33,383 nucleotides of DNA, from the NCBI GenBank assembly GCA_030753265.1, contig JASMCQ010000087.1, forward strand, positions 1-33,383, given 5' to 3'. The DNA is from Dehalococcoidia bacterium. Lineage in GTDB: Bacteria > Chloroflexota > Dehalococcoidia > UBA3495. Each line of letters begins with the position of its first letter. Position 1 is the first letter of the stretch. Of the stretch, positions 27,128 through 33,383 are shown one piece after another. Position numbers and translations under genes: made by a program. A model generated the notes under the pieces. The model saw only the letters and a program-made list of their open reading frames with translations, was not told the origin of the DNA and did not search any database.

Positions 27128-28882
27128 TTACTTGCGGCTGCCGGCGAAGCTGACTTTCTTCAATAGGTCCGAGCGGTCGGTCCAACCGGGGTCGATGGCC
27201 AGGGTGTCCAGGGCCATCTGGCCGTTCTCCTGCCGGACGGTGATGACCTTGAGCCACTCGGCATCGTTCTGCTCCGGGTACTCTTCCCGGTAGTGGCCGC
27301 CGCGGCTCTCGGTGCGCATGGCGATCGCCTTGGCGGACATCTCCGCTACGACCAGCATGTTCAGCAGGTCCATCGCCTCCATCCGGTCGGCGGGTTCTTT
27401 GATGTGGAGTTGGGGGATGGTCTCCTGCCGAATCCGGGCCACGGTTTCCAGCACCCGGTTGCACCCGGCCTCGGTCCGCACCGCGTTCAAGTCCTCCCAC
27501 ACCCGCCGCTGCAGCTCCAGTTTGGCGGTGGTGGGCCGGATCTTCCCCTGCAGCGAATCGAGGCTCCTTATCCGCTCCAACCCCTGGTCCACCACACCGG
27601 CGGACAGGGAGCCCGCCGCGCTCTCCCGGGCGAACCGGGCGGCGTCGCGGCCGGCCCTGGTGCCGAAAACCTGGCCGCAACCCAGCATGTGGCCGCCCAT
27701 GCGGTCGGCGCCGTGGGGCCCCGATCCCGCCTCGCCGCCACCGGCGTACAGGCCGGGAATGTCGGTGCGGCCCTGCTCGTCCATGCGCGGTCCCCCGTGG
27801 GAGCAATGGCGGGCGACCACTATCTCCATGGGCCATTGGCTGGGGCGGACGCCCCGCTGGGCCAGGAAGTCCTGGTTGTAGATGCTCCGCTGGGTTATGT
27901 CCGGGCCGGTCATGTCCATGAAAACCCCGCCGTAGGGGCCGGTGCGGCCCGCCATCGTCTCCTTGACCATGGCGATGTCGGCCCACTTGCCGACGTTGGA
28001 AGAGGTGAACATCGGCTGGTAGGTCCGGGCCGCGAAGACCTCGTCGACGGTCAGGCCCGGCGGCAGGTAACTGGCCAGGAACTCCTCACCCAGCCCGTTC
28101 TTGAGCTTGGCGCCCTGCTGGAAGAGCCAGACGGAGCTGGGATGGGTTACGGCGGGCAAGGTCGACAGGAAGAGCTGTCCGAACTCCATGTTCATCAGGG
28201 TAGCCCCCGCCTGGTAGGCCATGGCGTAGCCGTCCCCGGTGACGCAGGGCGGATGGAAGTTGTGGAGGTACAGCGCCGCGTCGCCGCCGGTGCACAGAAT
28301 CACCGCACCAGCCTGGATAACCAGGGGATTTCCCTGAAAGTCGACCCCCACCGCCCCAACACACCGGCCGCCGTCCATCAGCAGATCGGTGATCGCGGTC
28401 TCTTCGCGCACGTCCACCCCGCTCTCGAGGACCAGGGGCCGGAGCGCGGCGACTAACGGCACCCCGTGCCCTCTCAAGCGGTCGCCGTAGATCTTTACTC
28501 CCCACGCCTCCAACTGCTGGCGCTGCTCCATGACATCCTGCATCAGCACTCGGGCAACCTTGGGGTCGGCCATGCCCAAGCCCACCTGGATGATGACCTG
28601 GTAGTCGAGATCCAGGAGTTCCTCCAGGCTTATGGGGCCCCACTCCTTGGGGTCGATCAGCGGATAGCCGTTCTCGGGATCGAAGTAGAAGAACGCTCCC
28701 TCCTCGGAGAGCCCTACCGCGGTCGCGCCCGCCCCGCGGACCCCTACTGACTCGAAGCGGCCCTTGACGGCCAAGACGGTCTTGGCGCCGGCCAGCCTGG
28801 CTTCCAGCGCCGCTCGGGTCCCGGCCCCGCCGCTTCCGATCACCAGGACATCGGTGACCACTGTTTCCGGTTTCGTTGCCAT
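27128..28882 (-). CDS. Fumarate reductase/succinate dehydrogenase-like flavoprotein
   Basis: FAD-binding proteins of this group oxidise or reduce a C-C double bond next to a carboxylate or carbonyl. The 584-residue protein has GSGGAG (16-21) in the N-terminal dinucleotide-binding fold, CTGGDAALY, VTGDGYAMAYQAGATLMNMEF, the late FAD motif DIPGLYAGGGEAGSGPHGADR, and the SdhA/FrdA-type C-terminal SRGGHYREEYP (from 526). The usual QFHPT after MEF is changed to GQLFLS, so the substrate pocket differs. No iron-sulfur or cytochrome partner is encoded nearby. Relatives include adenylylsulfate reductase A and 3-ketosteroid dehydrogenases. The ATG at 28882 is preceded by AGGAAAGGGAG. Among CoA-transferase and hydratase genes it may saturate or desaturate an acid intermediate. 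Confidence 0.88.
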   Translation of the reverse strand: MATKPETVVTDVLVIGSGGAGTRAALEARLAGAKTVLAVKGRFESVGVRGAGATAVGLSEEGAFFYFDPENGYPLIDPKEWGPISLEELLDLDYQVIIQVGLGMADPKVARVLMQDVMEQRQQLEAWGVKIYGDRLRGHGVPLVAALRPLVLESGVDVREETAITDLLMDGGRCVGAVGVDFQGNPLVIQAGAVILCTGGDAALYLHNFHPPCVTGDGYAMAYQAGATLMNMEFGQLFLSTLPAVTHPSSVWLFQQGAKLKNGLGEEFLASYLPPGLTVDEVFAARTYQPMFTSSNVGKWADIAMVKETMAGRTGPYGGVFMDMTGPDITQRSIYNQDFLAQRGVRPSQWPMEIVVARHCSHGGPRMDEQGRTDIPGLYAGGGEAGSGPHGADRMGGHMLGCGQVFGTRAGRDAARFARESAAGSLSAGVVDQGLERIRSLDSLQGKIRPTTAKLELQRRVWEDLNAVRTEAGCNRVLETVARIRQETIPQLHIKEPADRMEAMDLLNMLVVAEMSAKAIAMRTESRGGHYREEYPEQNDAEWLKVITVRQENGQMALDTLAIDPGWTDRSDLLKKVSFAGSRK

Positions 28883-28961
28883 GTCTTATTTCTCCCTTTC
28901 CTCCCGTCGCGTGGCCCAAGAGGTGTGCGTAAGATTTTTCCCAAATGCTCTGGTTTGGCCC

Positions 28962-28992
28962 CAAGGGGGCGGGCGCTTCGGCCACCCCCTTG
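28962..28992. terminator. Stem-loop between CoA-transferase and flavoprotein genes
   Basis: CAAGGGGG (28962-28969) and CCCCCTTG (28985-28992) pair over eight bases. It lies in the 144-base gap after the CoA-transferase stop at 29027. On the transcribed minus strand no T-run follows, so it may only attenuate or protect RNA ends. Confidence 0.3.
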
Positions 28993-29026
28993 TTACTTCT
29001 CTGTTTTGCTGGGGAGTCCGGTTCGC

Positions 29027-30223
29027 CTAGACGACTCCCTTCTCCTTGAGCTGACGAACCCGGTCTGCGTCGTAACCCATGGCCTCCGCCAGGATTTCTT
29101 CGGTGTGCTCGCCGAGGGTGGGAGGCGACGTGACTTCGACCGGCGACCCGGACATCTTGATGGGGCAGCCGACGGTCAGGAAGGGGCCCCGAGTCGGGTA
29201 GTTCGGCTCCACGATCATCTCCCGCTCCCAGAGGTGGGGGTCTTTCACGAGGTCCCCCGTATCGTTCACCGCGCCGCAGGGTACGCCGGCCCCGGCCAGG
29301 ACCTGCATCGCCTCTTGCTTGTCGCGCTGCAAGGTCCACGCCTCGGTCATGGCTTCGACTTCCGCGCGGATCTCCGTCCGCTTATCTTGGCTGTCGTATT
29401 TGGGGTCCTTGGCCAGCTCTTCCCTGCCGATGGTCCGGGCGAAAACCTCCCACATGGGCTGGTCGTGGACGTGAACGAACACGTAGTCGGTCGGCCCCCC
29501 TCCCTTGGTTTTAAAGATGCCGCTGGGCACCGCGCCGCGGAACCAGTTGCCGGTGGACGCGGGTGGCCTCTGCAGTCGCTGGTGGTCCCGGAGGTAGACC
29601 CGGCACAGGTTGAGCACCGAGTCCTGCATCGAGACCTCAACCTGCTGGCCCTCACCGGTGGCTTGACGCTGCACCAGCGCCGCCAGGATGCCCACGACGC
29701 AGTGGATGCCCGTTCCCGAATCTCCGATGGCCGCCCCGTTGAGCAGGGGTTGGTCGGGCAATCCGGTGACGCTCATGGCCCCGGAGACCGCCTGGGCTAT
29801 TGGCTCGAAGCTCTTGAAGCTGGCGTTGGGGCCATAAGAGCCAAATCCCTTCACCGAGGCGTAGATCAGGCGGGGGTTCACCTTCTTCATCGCTTCATAG
29901 CCGATCCCTAGACGTTCCGCCGTGCCCGGGCCGAAGTTCTCCATCAGCACATCGGCGGATTTGGCCAGGGAATGGAAGATCTCCTTGCCCTCGCCGGTCC
30001 TCAGGTTCAAGGTGATGCTGCGCTTGTTGGCGTTCAGGACCAGGAAGGTGAGGCTGTCGCTATCCTCCCGGTCCTTCATGCCGTGCCGGGCCGGGTCGCC
30101 CATGCCCGGCTGCTCTATCTTGATGACGTCGGCGCCCAGCCATCCCAGGACCTGGGTGCAAGACGGTCCCGCCTGATAGTGGGTGAGGTCCAAGACTCGA
30201 ATTCCCGTTAACGCTTTTGCCAT
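29027..30223 (-). CDS. Family III CoA-transferase (CaiB/formyl-CoA-transferase-like)
   Basis: A 398-residue enzyme moving CoA between acids. It has LTGIRVLDLTHYQAGPSC (5-22), LGADVIKIEQPGMGDPAR (29-46), LNANKRSITLNL, ENFGPGTAERLGIGYE, GFGSYGPN and GGAM-like SGAMSVTGLPDQPLLNG. The catalytic-position Asp168 is in AIGDSGTGIHCVVGILAAL, very close to the GDS.TGMH motif of formyl-CoA transferase, so it belongs to the Frc/succinyl-CoA:acid branch rather than that of the fusion protein. C-terminal PTLGEHTEEILAE is typical. The ATG at 30223 has AAGGAG 13 bases upstream, a long spacing; the in-frame extension to 30346 has no family similarity. It is followed by the flavoprotein gene on the same strand. 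Confidence 0.93.
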   Translation of the reverse strand: MAKALTGIRVLDLTHYQAGPSCTQVLGWLGADVIKIEQPGMGDPARHGMKDREDSDSLTFLVLNANKRSITLNLRTGEGKEIFHSLAKSADVLMENFGPGTAERLGIGYEAMKKVNPRLIYASVKGFGSYGPNASFKSFEPIAQAVSGAMSVTGLPDQPLLNGAAIGDSGTGIHCVVGILAALVQRQATGEGQQVEVSMQDSVLNLCRVYLRDHQRLQRPPASTGNWFRGAVPSGIFKTKGGGPTDYVFVHVHDQPMWEVFARTIGREELAKDPKYDSQDKRTEIRAEVEAMTEAWTLQRDKQEAMQVLAGAGVPCGAVNDTGDLVKDPHLWEREMIVEPNYPTRGPFLTVGCPIKMSGSPVEVTSPPTLGEHTEEILAEAMGYDADRVRQLKEKGVV

Positions 30224-30397
30224 GATGGTTCGATACTCCTTTCTCCACCGGGCCTGGAATTTGGTCTTGGCCGGGCTCTCTCTTTCTCTCTCTCCGGGCG
30301 GTGCGCCTGGCATCGCTGGAGACCGAGGGCGACAGGCCAAGGCCAACAGGTGGTCCTTATTCGCTTACGAGTTCTCCGCCGGGTTGGGCCTCCGGCC

Positions 30398-31555
30398 CTA
30401 CTCCACCACTTTGCGGTACCCCTTGAGGAGGTTGCGGGCCACGAGCCATCGGTGAACGTCGTTGGGCCCCTCGAGGATCTGCACCGCCCGGACGTCCCGG
30501 TAGAGCCTCTCCAGGGGCAGGTCCTTGGAGTAGCCAGCCGCCCCGAAGATTTGGATGGCCTTATCGATGACCCGGGCCGCCATTTCGGGGACGAACACCT
30601 TGGCCATGGACAGCTCATACCGCGCGTCCAGCCCGTTGTCGATCTTCCAGGCAATGTCGATCATCATCGTTCGCGCGGCGTGGATGTCGATGGCCGAATC
30701 CGCCAACTTTGCTTGGACCATCTGGCGGTTGGCCAGGGGCTCGCCGAAGGTGGAGCGCTGGTTGGCGTAGTCCACGGCCATCGACAGGGCCCGCTCCGCG
30801 GGGCCAAGGGTCTCCGAGGCGTTCCGGACGCGTGACCGGGCCAGGTGTACCCCCTGGGCAAACCCCCAACCCCCTCCCTCCGGCGTCAGGCGGTTGACGG
30901 AAGGGAGCACGCAGTCCTCGAAGTGGAACTCGGAGGTTTCGGAGTAGCCCATCATCGGTACGGGGCGGTCGAGCACGAAGCCGGGGGTGCCCCGGTCCAC
31001 GATGAAATGGGTCATCCCCTCCCGCCGCTGGGTGCCCTCCATCCTGGCCACGAAAATCATGTAGTCGCACCGGTAGCCCCACCCGCTCCACAGCTTGGCG
31101 CCGTTGATGACGTAGTTGTCCCCATCGCGCCGGGCCGTGGTGGTGATACCGGCCAGGTCTCCCGCTGCCCCGGGCTCGGATAGCCCCACCGAGATCCTCA
31201 GGTCACCGTTCAGAGTGGGGTACAGGTACTTTTCCTTGATGTAATCACTGGCACTGAAGAGCATCGCCGGAAAGACGATGGTGTCGAAAATCCGGCCGGT
31301 GAGCCAGGTCTTGTGGGTCTCGGTTTCAACCAGGAACATGCCCAGGGTGTCGAGCCCGCCACCTCCGAACTTCTCGGGCACTCCCAGGTTCCACAGCCCC
31401 AGCTCTTTCACCTTTTCCCTTAGGGGCAGCCGAATCTCGTCGGGCAGCTCAAAGTCGTCATGGTAATCCCGCTCGTAGGGGATGATCTCGGTTTCCACGA
31501 ACTTGCGGACGGTGGTCTGCACCATCCGCAGTTCTTCGGGTATCTTTAGATCCAT
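30398..31555 (-). CDS. Acyl-CoA dehydrogenase, tandem copy 1
   Basis: FAD enzyme that desaturates acyl-CoA to 2-enoyl-CoA and passes electrons to ETF. It has 385 residues, the standard length. Signatures: GLSEPGAAGDLAGITTTA (FAD/substrate loop), NGAKLWSGWG, FEDCVLPSVNRL, YANQRSTFGEPLANRQM, and IFGAAGYSKDLPLERLYRD. The catalytic-position Glu is 362 in ILEGPNDVH (EGTxx in many relatives), indicating an active member with the base in the usual place. It is strongly similar to the protein at 31796-32944 throughout, so a tandem duplication. The ATG at 31555 has AGAGGA close upstream; a GTG directly before it is a less likely start. No ETF genes are in the window. Acyl substrate unknown. Confidence 0.94.
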   Translation of the reverse strand: MDLKIPEELRMVQTTVRKFVETEIIPYERDYHDDFELPDEIRLPLREKVKELGLWNLGVPEKFGGGGLDTLGMFLVETETHKTWLTGRIFDTIVFPAMLFSASDYIKEKYLYPTLNGDLRISVGLSEPGAAGDLAGITTTARRDGDNYVINGAKLWSGWGYRCDYMIFVARMEGTQRREGMTHFIVDRGTPGFVLDRPVPMMGYSETSEFHFEDCVLPSVNRLTPEGGGWGFAQGVHLARSRVRNASETLGPAERALSMAVDYANQRSTFGEPLANRQMVQAKLADSAIDIHAARTMMIDIAWKIDNGLDARYELSMAKVFVPEMAARVIDKAIQIFGAAGYSKDLPLERLYRDVRAVQILEGPNDVHRWLVARNLLKGYRKVVE

Positions 31556-31580
31556 CACTTCCTCTTCACAAATCTAGTTT

Positions 31581-31707
31581 CCAAGTATCCAAGCCAAGAG
31601 CTTGAGTGCCGGCCCCAGCGGTCCTTCGACAGGCTCAGGACGAACGGATAAGGTGCTCCCGCTCCGTTCGTGGTGAGCTTGTCGAACCACACTTTGGGAT
31701 AGTTCCC
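31581..31707. repeat. Dispersed inverted-repeat element, family A, copy 4
   Basis: Core 31621-31690: GTCCTTCGACAGGCTCAGGA onward to 31647, then the inverted half CCGTTCGTGGTGAGCTTG onward. Flanks CTTGAGTGCCGGC on the left and GATAGTTCCC on the right match copy 1. It sits between the two tandem acyl-CoA dehydrogenase genes. Confidence 0.75.
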
Positions 31708-31795
31708 AAGCCGTTATTTGGCACGCTGCAATATGATGTCCCCTAGGGACTCGGCAAAACCAATTTCATGAGACCACCGCCCTCCGGAGCGGGGC

Positions 31796-32944
31796 CTACT
31801 CCGTTACCTTGCGGTATCCCCTCAGGAGGTTGCGGGCCACGATCCAGCGGTGAATGTCGTTCGGACCCTCGATTATCTGTATCGCCCGCACGTCGCGGTA
31901 CAGCCGCTCCAGGGGCAGGTCTTTGGAGTAACCCGCGGCCCCGAAGATCTGAATGGCCCGGTCGATGACTCGGGCCGCCATCTCGGAGACGTAGAACTTG
32001 CCCATGGATAGCTCTTGTCTGACGTCCTGGCCGTTGTCGATTTTCCAGGCCAGGTCGACCATCATCGTCCGTGAGGCGTGGATCTCCACCATCGATTCCG
32101 CCAGCTTGCATTGGACCATCTGGCGGTTGGCCAGGGGCTCGCCGAAGGTGGAGCGTTGGTTGGCGTAGTCCACGGCCATCTCCAGGGCCCGCTCCGCCGG
32201 GCCGATGGACCAGGCAAGGTTCCTGACCCGGGTCCGCGACAGGTGTACCTGAGAGTCTCCCCATCCCTTGCCTTCCGAGGTAAGGCGGTTAACGGAGGGC
32301 ACCACGCAGTCCTCGAAATGGGACTCGGATGTCTCGGAGAACCCCATCATGTAGAGGGGGCGGACTACGAAGCCCGGGGTGTTCCGGTCGACGATGAATA
32401 GGTTGATTCCCTCCCGCCGCTGGGTGCCCTTCATCCGGGCCTGAACGATCATGTAGTCGCACTTGTGGCCCCACCCGTTCCACATCTTGGCGCCGTTGAG
32501 GACGTAGTTATCCCCATCAAGTTTTGCGTTGGTGGTGATGCCGGCCAGGTCTCCTCCGGCCCCGGGCTCGGTGAGACCCCAAGCGCCTCGCAGCTCCCCA
32601 CGAAGGGTGGGATACAGGTACTTTTCCTTGAGATAGCCACTGGCCCCATAGAGCAGAGGATTGGCCCCGGACTCGAACAGCCTGGTGGAAAGCCAGGTCT
32701 TGCGGGTCTCGTTCTCCGCGAGGAGCACGCCCAAAGTGTTGAGGCCGCCACCTCCGAACTCGGTAGGCGTGCCCAGGTTCCACAGCCCCAGTTCCTTCAC
32801 TTTCTCCCTTAGCGGCAACCTGATCTCGTCGGGGAGCTCGAAATCGTCGTGGTAATCCCGCTCGTAAGGGATAATCTCGTTCTCCACGAACTTGCGGACG
32901 GTGGCCTGCACCATCCGTAGTTCTTCAGGTATGGTCAAATCCAT
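31796..32944 (-). CDS. Acyl-CoA dehydrogenase, tandem copy 2
   Basis: A 382-residue acyl-CoA dehydrogenase, close paralogue of the neighbouring gene. The first 55 residues are almost the same (MDLTIPEELRMVQATVRKF, then ERDYHDDFELPDEIRLPLRE), as are the last 110. It has GLTEPGAGGDLAGITTNA, NGAKMWNGWG, YANQRSTFGEPLANRQM and the catalytic-position Glu359 in IIEGPNDIH. The middle, around residues 80-105 (STRLFESGANPLLYGASG) and 205-245, is the most divergent from copy 1; these parts shape the acyl pocket, so the pair may differ in substrate or form a heteromer. The ATG at 32944 follows GGGAGGCGGGG. It is transcribed before copy 1, with a family A repeat in the 240-base gap. Confidence 0.94.
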   Translation of the reverse strand: MDLTIPEELRMVQATVRKFVENEIIPYERDYHDDFELPDEIRLPLREKVKELGLWNLGTPTEFGGGGLNTLGVLLAENETRKTWLSTRLFESGANPLLYGASGYLKEKYLYPTLRGELRGAWGLTEPGAGGDLAGITTNAKLDGDNYVLNGAKMWNGWGHKCDYMIVQARMKGTQRREGINLFIVDRNTPGFVVRPLYMMGFSETSESHFEDCVVPSVNRLTSEGKGWGDSQVHLSRTRVRNLAWSIGPAERALEMAVDYANQRSTFGEPLANRQMVQCKLAESMVEIHASRTMMVDLAWKIDNGQDVRQELSMGKFYVSEMAARVIDRAIQIFGAAGYSKDLPLERLYRDVRAIQIIEGPNDIHRWIVARNLLRGYRKVTE

Positions 32945-33036
32945 GATTCCCCGCCTCCCTGCGGCTTTTTCCGTGAGATCGGCCGACGCCGCGCAAAACC
33001 CCGCCACCCGCCGGTTTGGAGCTTCTTGGCAAGGGC

Positions 33037-33072
33037 CAGGGAAACCCTTTCTCGAAAGGGAGGGTTTCCCTG
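33037..33072. terminator. Stem-loop between CoA-transferase and acyl-CoA dehydrogenase genes
   Basis: CAGGGAAACCC (33037-33047) and GGGTTTCCCTG (33062-33072) are exact inverses (11 pairs); an inner CCCTTTC/GAAAGGG pairing competes. It lies 34 bases after the CoA-transferase stop at 33106 and upstream of the dehydrogenase on the same strand. Terminator or attenuator is inferred; no T-run. Confidence 0.45.
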
Positions 33073-33105
33073 ACGTCCCGCTGCTAGGGATTGCCCGCCG
33101 AGGGC

Positions 33106-33383
33106 CTAGGCCACGGCCTGAGCCTCTTTCATACTGCTTATGTCGCCCGGAACGTAGCCCAGTTCCTTCAGAATCTCATCGGTTTGCGCGCCGGACTCGG
33201 GCGCGGGCGTAAAGTTGGTGAGTCCGGGCGTGTCCGAGAAGCCGATGGGCACGCCTATCTGGCGTATCTTGCCCAGCACCGGGTCGTCGAGTTCCCCTAC
33301 CATTCCCCGTTGCACGATCTGGGGGTCATTCAAGGCTTCGTCGATGGTGTAAACCTTGCCGATGCAGATGTTGTGGTCCTTCA
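33106..33383 (-). CDS. Family III CoA-transferase, C-terminal part only (N-terminus beyond window)
   Basis: The last 92 codons of a CaiB/BaiF-type protein. Visible are GKVYTIDEALNDPQIVQRG, equivalent to the GPV.ti.E...DPh...R region, then VGELDDPVLGKIRQIGVP, and ESGAQTDEILKELGY, the usual C-terminal LG.HT.EIL helix in altered form. It ends at TAG/TGA after SMKEAQAVA. The catalytic Asp lies outside the window. It heads, in transcription order, the visible part of the acyl-CoA block and is 161 bases before acyl-CoA dehydrogenase copy 2. It is too short to assign a subgroup. Confidence 0.85.
   Translation of the reverse strand, partial: KDHNICIGKVYTIDEALNDPQIVQRGMVGELDDPVLGKIRQIGVPIGFSDTPGLTNFTPAPESGAQTDEILKELGYVPGDISSMKEAQAVA

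Noticed and set aside
1..33383. CRISPR arrays, rRNA or tRNA genes, transposases, prophage genes
   Set aside because: No regularly spaced direct repeats, no tRNA cloverleaf I could close, and no transposase or phage motif in any frame read. The repeats present are short inverted elements without coding content.

Overview
The window is a GC-rich bacterial chromosome segment dominated by molybdenum/tungsten enzymes, selenium metabolism and acyl-CoA metabolism. The repertoire (two AOR-type oxidoreductases, an NrfD-linked molybdoenzyme, FmdE, many family III CoA-transferases and acyl-CoA dehydrogenases, small dispersed palindromic repeats) suggests an anaerobic or facultative member of the Chloroflexota, Dehalococcoidia/SAR202-like. 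That assignment is inference; no rRNA or other phylogenetic marker is present.

Layout. 1-1517 (-): an AOR-family oxidoreductase cut by the window edge, with a good promoter and a long, hairpin-rich 5' leader. 1874-2311 (+): a small redox protein of the C_GCAxxG_C_C type whose first conserved Cys codon is an in-frame TGA followed by a SECIS-like hairpin, so a predicted selenoprotein. 2576-3331 (+): an SDR dehydrogenase. 3408-8349 (-): a four-gene operon for a membrane-anchored molybdoenzyme (catalytic subunit, MoaD-like protein, four-cluster ferredoxin subunit, NrfD anchor). 8987-12457 (+): a second molybdopterin oxidoreductase followed by a sulfite-oxidase-family protein, divergent from the previous operon. 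12780-14233 (-): FmdE-like protein and MobB, the latter with a duplicated C-terminal repeat. 14580-16490 (-): a complete second AOR paralogue. 16751-17713 (-): a lower-GC DapA-like aldolase. 18269-19315 (+): selD, also with an in-frame TGA (Sec17) and a SECIS-like hairpin. 19498-33383 (-): ten co-directional acyl-CoA genes: four CoA-transferases (one a two-domain fusion, one cut by the window edge), two MaoC-type double-hotdog proteins, a crotonase, a fumarate-reductase-like flavoprotein and two tandem acyl-CoA dehydrogenases.

How it fits together. The left half reads as a metal/selenium redox island: pterin enzymes, cofactor-handling proteins (MobB, MoaD-like), SelD making selenophosphate, and a selenoprotein using it. 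SelA, SelB and tRNA-Sec are not in the window. The right half could activate a carboxylic acid to its CoA thioester (CoA-transferases) and oxidise and hydrate it (acyl-CoA dehydrogenases, MaoC, crotonase); the substrate cannot be read from the sequence.

The strongest observations are the two Sec codons with matching SECIS-like hairpins, the Cys-to-other replacement at the first expected [4Fe-4S] ligand in both AOR paralogues, the promoter plus structured leader of the first AOR gene, the MobB repeat extension, and two families of dispersed inverted-repeat elements, one copy of which sits inside an operon.
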